Shown piece by piece: positions 57,922-64,000 of a DNA stretch of 64,000 nt. A program made the position numbers and the translations under genes. How positions within the stretch are numbered: position 1 is the first letter of the stretch; each line of letters begins with the position of its first letter. The notes below the pieces were generated by a model. That model made no database searches and was not told where the DNA came from. It saw only the letters and a list, made by a program, of their open reading frames with translations. The stretch covers positions 188,239,851 through 188,303,850 of the forward strand of contig NC_133156.1 in the NCBI RefSeq assembly GCF_040802235.1, given 5' to 3'. This DNA comes from Manis javanica (taxonomy: Eukaryota > Chordata > Mammalia > Pholidota > Manidae).

Positions 57922-58764
57922 ATGAAACACCAAAGGAACCTGGTTCAGAGTAAAATTAATATAAGTCCTGAGAAAGATGACATGGACCTCATGACTCTTC
58001 CTGAAAGGGAGTTCAAAATAAAAATCATTAACATGCTCATGCAGGTACAGAAATATATTCAAGAACTCAGGAATGAATTCCAGTCAGAGATCCAATTGTT
58101 GAAGAGCACAATGGAGGGAATTAAAAGCAGATTAGATATGGTGGAGGAGACGATAAATGAAATAGAAACTAGAGAAGAGAAATACAAAGAAGCTGAGACA
58201 TAAAAAGAAAAAAGGATTTCTAAGAATGAAAGAATATTGAGAGAACTGTGTGACCAATCCAAAAGGAAAAATACTTGCATTATAGAGGTGCCAGAAGAAG
58301 AAGAAGAGAGAGAAAGGGATAGAAAGTGTTTTTGAAGAGGTAATTGCTGAAAATGTCCCCGATATGGGGAAGGAGATAGTCTCTCAGGCCATGGAGATCC
58401 AAAGATCTCCCAAGACTAGGGACCCAAGGAAGACAACACCAAGACATAAAGTAATTAAAATGGCAAAGATCAAGGATGAGGACAGACTACTAAAAGCAGC
58501 CAGAGACAGAAATAAGATCACATACAAAGGAAAGCCTATCAGGCTAACATCAAACTTCTCAGCAGAAACCTTGCAGGCCAGAAGGGAGTGGCATGATGTA
58601 TTCAATGCAATGAAGCAGAAAGGCCTTACACCCAGATTACTTTATCCAGCAAGATTATCATTTAAATTTGAAGGAGAGATTAAACAATTTCCAGATAAGC
58701 AAAAGCTGAGAGAATTTACCTCCCACAAACTGTCTCTACAGTGTATTTTAGAGGGACTGCTATA
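57922..58764 (+). pseudogene. L1 ORF1: L1 ORF1, RNA-binding chaperone, broken
   Basis: It starts at ATG 57922 and runs to a TAA at 58201-58203. The same frame continues to another stop near 58335. A frameshift then leads to an open stretch to 58764. The N-terminal part has a heptad-like coiled coil (Leu/Ile/Met/Glu rich, about 58000-58190). The C-terminal part has the basic RNA-recognition and C-terminal domain signature (REWHDVFNAMK, then 'LLYPARLSFKFEGE'). ORF1p forms trimers that coat L1 RNA. This copy cannot make a complete protein. Confidence 0.85.
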
Positions 58765-59097
58765 GATGGAAGTGTTCCTAAGGTTTAATAGCTGTCACCA
58801 GAGGAAATAAAACCACAGTAAAGAAAGTAGAACAGCTAATTACTAAGCAAATGCAAAATTAAACTAACTATCCCCAAAGTCAATCAAAGGATAGACAAAG
58901 ACTACAGAATATGATACCTAATATATAAAGAATGGAGGAGGAAGAAAAAGGAGGAGAAAAAAATAACGTTTAGATTGTGTTTGTAATAGCATATTAAGTG
59001 AGTTAAGTTAGACTCTTTCATAGTAAGGAAGTTAACCTTGAACCTTGGTAACCATGAATCTAAAGCTTGAAATAGCAACAAGTACAATACCTATCAA

Positions 59098-60073
59098 TAA
59101 TCACCCTAAATGTAAATGGACTGAATGCACCAATCAAAAGACATAGAGTCACTGAATGGATAAAAAAACAGACCCATCTATATGCTGCCTACAAGAGAAT
59201 CACTTTAAACCCAAAGACATACACAGACTAAAAGTGAAGGGATGGAAAAATATATTTCATGCCACTAATAGGGAGAAAAAAGCAGGAGTTGCAGTCCTTG
59301 TATCAGACAAAATAGACATCCAAACAAAGAAAATCACAAGAGACAAAGAAGGACATTACATAATGGTAAAAGGGTCAATCCAACAAGAGGATATAACCGT
59401 TATAAATATCTATGCGCCCAACACAGGAGCACCTACATATGTGAAACAAATACTAACTGAATTAAAAGGGGAAATAGAATGCAATGCATTCATTCTAGGA
59501 GATTTCAACACTCCACTTGCTCTGAAGGACAGATCAACCAGACAGAAAATAAGTAAGGAGACAGAGGCACTGAACAACATATTAGAACAGATGGACCTAA
59601 CAGACATCTACAGAACTCTACACCCAAAAGCAGCAGAATACACATTCTTCTCAAGTGCACATGGAACATTTTCAAGAATACATCATATACTAGGCCACAA
59701 AAAGAGCCTCGGTAAATTTGAAAATATTGAAATTGTACCAACCAGTTTCTCAGACCACAAAGGTATGAAACTAGAAATAAATTATGCAAAGAAAACAGAA
59801 AGGCTCACAAACACATGGAGGCTTCACAACATGCTCCTAAATAACCAATGGATCAATAACCAAATAAAAACAGAGATCAAGCAATATATGGAGACAAATG
59901 ACAATAATTCAAGACTGCAAAAATCTGTGGGATGCAACCAAGGCCATGCTAAGATAAAAGTATATTGCATTATAGGCCTACCTCAGAAAAGAAGAACAAT
60001 CCCATATAAGCAGTCTAAACTCACAATTAATGAAACTAGAAAAAGAAGAACAAATGAGGCTCAAAGTCAATAG
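59098..60073 (+). pseudogene. L1 ORF2: L1 ORF2, endonuclease domain, broken
   Basis: The first part (about 59098-59165, 'ITLNVNGLNAPIKRHR') is in one frame. An indel in an A7 run at about 59161-59167 shifts the frame. The rest is open from 59156 to 60073. Apurinic-endonuclease-like motifs remain: 'LQENH' with its Glu, 'GDFNTPL' and 'FSDHKGM' with the catalytic Asp-His. This domain nicks target DNA at T-rich/A-rich sites. Confidence 0.85.
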
Positions 60074-61703
60074 AAGGAGGACATAATAAAGGTTAGAGCA
60101 GAAATAAATAAAATCAAGAAGAATAAAACAATAGAATGAATCAATGAAACCAAGAGCTGGTTCTTTGAGAAAATAAACAAAATAGATAAATCCCTAGCCA
60201 GACTTATCAAGAAAAAAAGAGTCTACACACATAAACAGAATCAGAAATGAGAAAGGAAAAATCACTGTGGACACCACAGAAATACAAAGAATTATTAGAG
60301 AATACTATGAAAAATTATATGCTAACAAACTGGATAATCTAGAAGAAATGGACAACTTTCTAGAAAAATACAACCTTCCAAGGCTGACCAAGGAAAAAGC
60401 AGAAAATCTGAACAGACCAATTACCAGCAATGAAATTGAACTGGTAATTAAAAAACTACCTAAGAACAAAACTCCTGGACCAGATGGCTTCACCGCTGAA
60501 TTTTATCAAACATTTAATGAAGACCTAATACCCATATGACAGTTTTCCAAAGAGTAGAAGAAGAGGGAATACTTCCAAACTCATTCTATCAGGCCAGCAT
60601 CACTCTAATATCAAAACCAGGCAAAGACCCCACCAAAAAAGAAAATTACAGACCACTACTCCTGATGAACATAGATGCAAAATTACTCAACAAAATATTA
60701 GCAAACTGAATTCAAAAATACATTTAAAAAAATCATCCATCATGACCAAGTAGGATTTATTCCAGGGATGGAAGGATGGTACAACATTCGAAAATCCATC
60801 AACATCATCCACCACATCAACAAAAAGAAGGACAAAAACCATATGATCATCCCCATAGATGCTGAAAAAGCATTTGACAAAATTCAACATCCGTTCATGA
60901 TAAAAACTCTCAACAAAATGGGTATAGAGAGCAAGTACCTCAACATAATAAAGGCCATATATGACAAACCCACAGCCAACATTATACTTAACAGTAAGAA
61001 ACTGAAAGCTTTTCCTTTAAGATTGGGAACAAGACACAGATGCCCACTTTCCCCACTTCTATTCAACATAGTAATGGAGGTCCTAGCCACGGCAATCAGA
61101 CAACACAAAGAAATAAAAGGCATCCAGATTGGTAAGGAAGAAGTTAAACTGTTCCTATTTGCAGATAATATGATATTGTACATAAAAAACCCTAAAGAAT
61201 CCACTCCAAAACTACTAGATCTAATATCTGAATTCAACAAAGTTGCAGGATACAAAATTAATACACAGAAATCTCTGGCATTCCTATACACTAACAATGA
61301 ACTAGCAGAGAGAGAATTCAGAAAAACAATTCCATTCACAATTGCATCAAAAAGAATAAAATACCTAGGAATAAACCTGACCAAGGAAGTGAAAGACCTA
61401 TACTCTGGAAACTACAAGAGAGAAATTAAAGAAGATACCAAAAAATGGAAACACATCCCATGCTCATGGATAGGAAGAATTAATATTGTCAAGATAGCCA
61501 TCCTGCCTAAAGCAATCTATAGATTCAATGCAATACCAACAGCATTCTTCAACAAACTAGAGCAAATTGTTCTAAAATTCATATGGAACCACAAAAGACC
61601 TCAAATAGCCAAAGCAATCCTGAGAAAGAAGAAGAAAGCTGGGGGGATTAATGTCCCCAACTTCAAGCTCTACTCCAATGTCACAGTAATCAAAACAATT
61701 TAG
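60074..61703 (+). pseudogene. L1 ORF2: L1 ORF2, reverse transcriptase domain, broken
   Basis: Open pieces at 60267-60539 ('[13 protein letters not shown]') and 60768-61703, joined through stops and shifts at about 60540 and 60705. The first catalytic Asp is in '[11 protein letters not shown]'. The core motif reads FADN (61158-61169) instead of the usual FADD, so one catalytic Asp is lost (codon AAT at 61167-61169). Confidence 0.9.
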
Positions 61704-62895
61704 TACTGTCACAAGAACATACCCATAGACCAATGGAACAGACTAGAGAGCCCTGATATAAACCCAACCATATATGGTCAATTAATATATGATAAAGAGC
61801 CATGGACATACAGTGGGGGAAATGACGGCCTCTTCAATAGCTGGTGTTGGCAAACCTGGACAGCTACATGTAAGAGAATGAAACTGGATTATTGTTTAAC
61901 CCCATACACAAAAGTAAACTCAAAATGGATTAAAAACTTGAATGTAAGTCATGAAACCATAAAACTCTTAGAAGAAAACATAGTCAAACATCTCCTGAAT
62001 ATAAGCAGGAGCAACTTCTTCCTGAACGCATCTCCTTGAGCAAGGGAAACAAAAGCAAAAATGAACTCATGGGACTACATCAAATTAAAAAGTTTCTGTA
62101 TGACAAAGGACACCATCAACAGACCAAAAAGGCATCCTACAGTATGGGAGAATATATTTGTAAATGACATATCTGACAAGGGGTTAACATCCAAAATACA
62201 TAAAGAACTTACACACCTCAGCACCCAAAAGCAAATAACCTGATTAACAAATGGGCAGAGGATATGAAGAGACAATTCTCCAAAGAAGAAATTCAGATGA
62301 CCAACAGACACATGAAAAGATGCTCCACATCACTAATCATCAGGGAAATGCAAATTAAAACCACAATGAGATATCACCTCACACCAGTAAGAATGGCCAG
62401 CATCGAAAAGACTAAGAACAACAAATGCTGGCGATGATGCAGAGAAAGGGGAACCCTCCTACACTGCTGGTGGGAATGTAAGCTAGTTCAACCATTGTGG
62501 AAAGCAATATGGAGGTTCCTCAAAACACTAAAAATAGAAATACCATTTGACCTGGGAATCCCACTCCCTGGAATTTACCCAAAGAATACAACTTCTCAGA
62601 TTCAAAAAGACATATCCACCCCTATGTTTATTGCAGCACTTTTTACAATAGCCAAGATATGGAAGCAACCTAAGTGTCCATCAGTAGGTGAATGGATAAA
62701 GAAGAGGTGGTACATATACACAATGAAATACTATTCAGCCATAAGAAAGTAACAAATCCTACCATTTGCAACAAATGGATGGAGCTGGAGGACATTATGC
62801 TCAGTGAAATAAACCAGGCAGAGAAGGACAAGTGCCAAATGATTTCCCTTATTTGTGGAGTATTACAACGAAGCAAAACTGAACGAACAAAATAG
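61704..62895 (+). pseudogene. L1 ORF2: L1 ORF2, C-terminal region, broken
   Basis: The remainder of ORF2 in several frames, with recognisable segments at 62061-62240, 62495-62750 and 62692-62895. The end of ORF2 lies near 62895, after a 'MISLICGVL' phrase. Confidence 0.75.
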
Positions 62896-63216
62896 CAGCA
62901 GACTCAGGGACTCCAGTAATGAACCAGTGGTTACCAAAGGGGAGGGGTGCGGGAGCGCAGGTGGGGAGGGAGAAGGGGACTGAGGGGTATTATGTTTAGT
63001 ACACATGGCGTGGGGGGTCACAGGGAGAACAGTGTAGCACAGAGAAGGCACATAGTGGATCTGTGGTATCTTGCTGCACTGACGGACAGTGACTGCATCG
63101 GGGTATGGATGGGGACTTAATAATATAGGCTAATGTAGTAACCACATTGTTTTTTCATGTGAAGCCTTCATAAGAGTGTATATCAATAACACCTTAAGAA
63201 AAAATTAAGAAAAAAA

Positions 63217-63227
63217 AAGAAGACCAG
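63217..63227. repeat. L1 target site duplication, right copy
   Basis: AAGAAGACCAG; its first A's merge with the tail. Confidence 0.85.
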
Positions 63228-63299
63228 GGGATGGAAAATGGTGCTTCATCATGTGAATGACTTGAGAGTCCTATTCAAAGTGAGCAATGCTCACCTTTG

Positions 63300-63765
63300 G
63301 GGTTGATCTATAGCAACAGCAAAAACATTGCCAGAAATTTAGTGGTTTAAAGCAGCACAAATTTATTTCTTACAGTTCTGGGTGCCAGAAGTCTAAAATG
63401 TGACTCATTGCACTAAAACCAAGATCTCTGGAGGAGAACCTAGAGCCTTTTCCCTTTTCTAGAGGCTGTCCACACTGGTTGGCTTGTAGCCTTCTTCCAT
63501 CTTTAAATGAACAGTGGCTGGTCAAGTCTTTCTGCCTCGGGTCACTCTGACTGTCTTCTGCTTCCCTCTTGATGTCTATGGGCCTTGTGATTTCAGTAGG
63601 CCACCTGGATCATCCAGGATAATTTCCCCACCTCAAGGTCAGCTGATTAGCAACTTTAATTCCATATGCAACTTAAATTCCCCTTTGCCATGTAACTTAA
63701 TATATTCACAGGTTCTGGGGACTAGGGCTTGCACATTTTTGGGGTGGTGGGAGTTATTTTGTTGA
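63300..63765 (+). repeat. Dispersed mammalian repeat, family unresolved
   Basis: 'gaaatttagtggtttaaagc' and 'acaaatttatttcttacagt', then 'ctagaggctgtccacactgg'. It is a related type to 16486 and 49310. Confidence 0.6.
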
Positions 63766-63859
63766 TCATGTGGTCAAAACTAGTGACAGGGGCAGCCCAG
63801 GCTGAAGGGGTTGGGGGAGATGCAGACTCCACCATGTGATGGGCAAGCAGCAAAGCGTT

Positions 63860-64000
63860 TGGACTCTCTGTAACCCGCCACCATATGCATTAGTGCAACA
63901 GTCCCATGAGATGGGTATTATCCACATTGGAAAGTAGGAAACTGAGAGCAGAGGTGCTAAAAATCAGGCTAACGTCAGCTAGTTGGTAAGCCTTAGAGCT
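63860..64000 (+). repeat. MIR-type SINE, cut by window end
   Basis: 'gagatgggtattatccacat' and 'aagtaggaaactgagagcag'. Confidence 0.65.

Larger units (their letters stand above)
56921..63217 (+). mobile_element. L1: Full-length L1 retrotransposon, defective
   Basis: A 6.3-kb element with a 5' UTR of about 1 kb, ORF1 (from 57922), an inter-ORF spacer, ORF2 (about 59098-62895), a 3' UTR with a G-rich tract at 62938-62985 and a short A-rich tail ending near 63217. It is flanked by an 11-bp duplication. ORF1 has a stop and a frameshift. ORF2 has several breaks and an altered catalytic motif. It was therefore inserted as a complete copy and decayed afterwards. The 3' UTR style is not that of human or mouse L1. 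Confidence 0.95.

Overview
This 64 kb window is nuclear DNA of a placental mammal. The signs are MIR and L2 relics, MLT1-type MaLR LTRs, L1 fragments of several ages, a full-length L1, CpG-rich promoter-like islands, and no bacterial-style gene density. I see no Alu, B1/B2, CAN, ERE, Bov-tA or Ves type SINE, so a primate or rodent is unlikely. I cannot name the order. I recognised no exon of a host protein-coding gene. The window looks intergenic, or like introns and non-coding transcription units.

Layout. 1-8.3 kb: old repeats (MIR, MLT1, L2), two CpG-rich promoter-like islands (about 1.8-2.6 kb and 7.7-8.3 kb) and a solo LTR (3459-4080). 8.3-25 kb: mostly unrecognised sequence with scattered MIR, L2, L1 and MaLR relics. 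25.2-26.7 kb: a knot of LTRs inserted into one another. 31,995-41,133: a complete but broken gammaretrovirus-type provirus on the minus strand. It has two 535-bp LTRs (7 differences), a 4-bp target duplication GTCT, a tRNA-Pro primer site, gag, pro, pol, env and a polypurine tract. 42.1-48.5 kb: a cluster of solo LTRs, several with visible target duplications and one nested in another. It includes a plus-strand solo LTR (46,698-47,190) whose R/U5 resembles that of the provirus. 48.5-56.9 kb: MIR and L1 relics and a 185-bp direct duplication (51,626 and 54,049) with one mismatch. 56,921-63,217: a full-length L1 on the plus strand with an 11-bp target duplication, a broken ORF1 and a broken ORF2.

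The provirus is the most coherent system. gag, pro and pol share one reading frame, and the gag terminator (TGA at 38,038-38,040) separates gag from pro. That is the gammaretroviral readthrough layout. pol ends and env begins on a 4-nt overlap. Protease, reverse transcriptase, RNase H and integrase motifs are largely readable. However, MA, the NC region, RT, the integrase tail, the SU/TM border and TM each carry a stop or frameshift, so this copy cannot encode a complete virus. The near-identical LTRs suggest recent insertion, while the number of coding lesions looks high for that age; I list this as a point to test.
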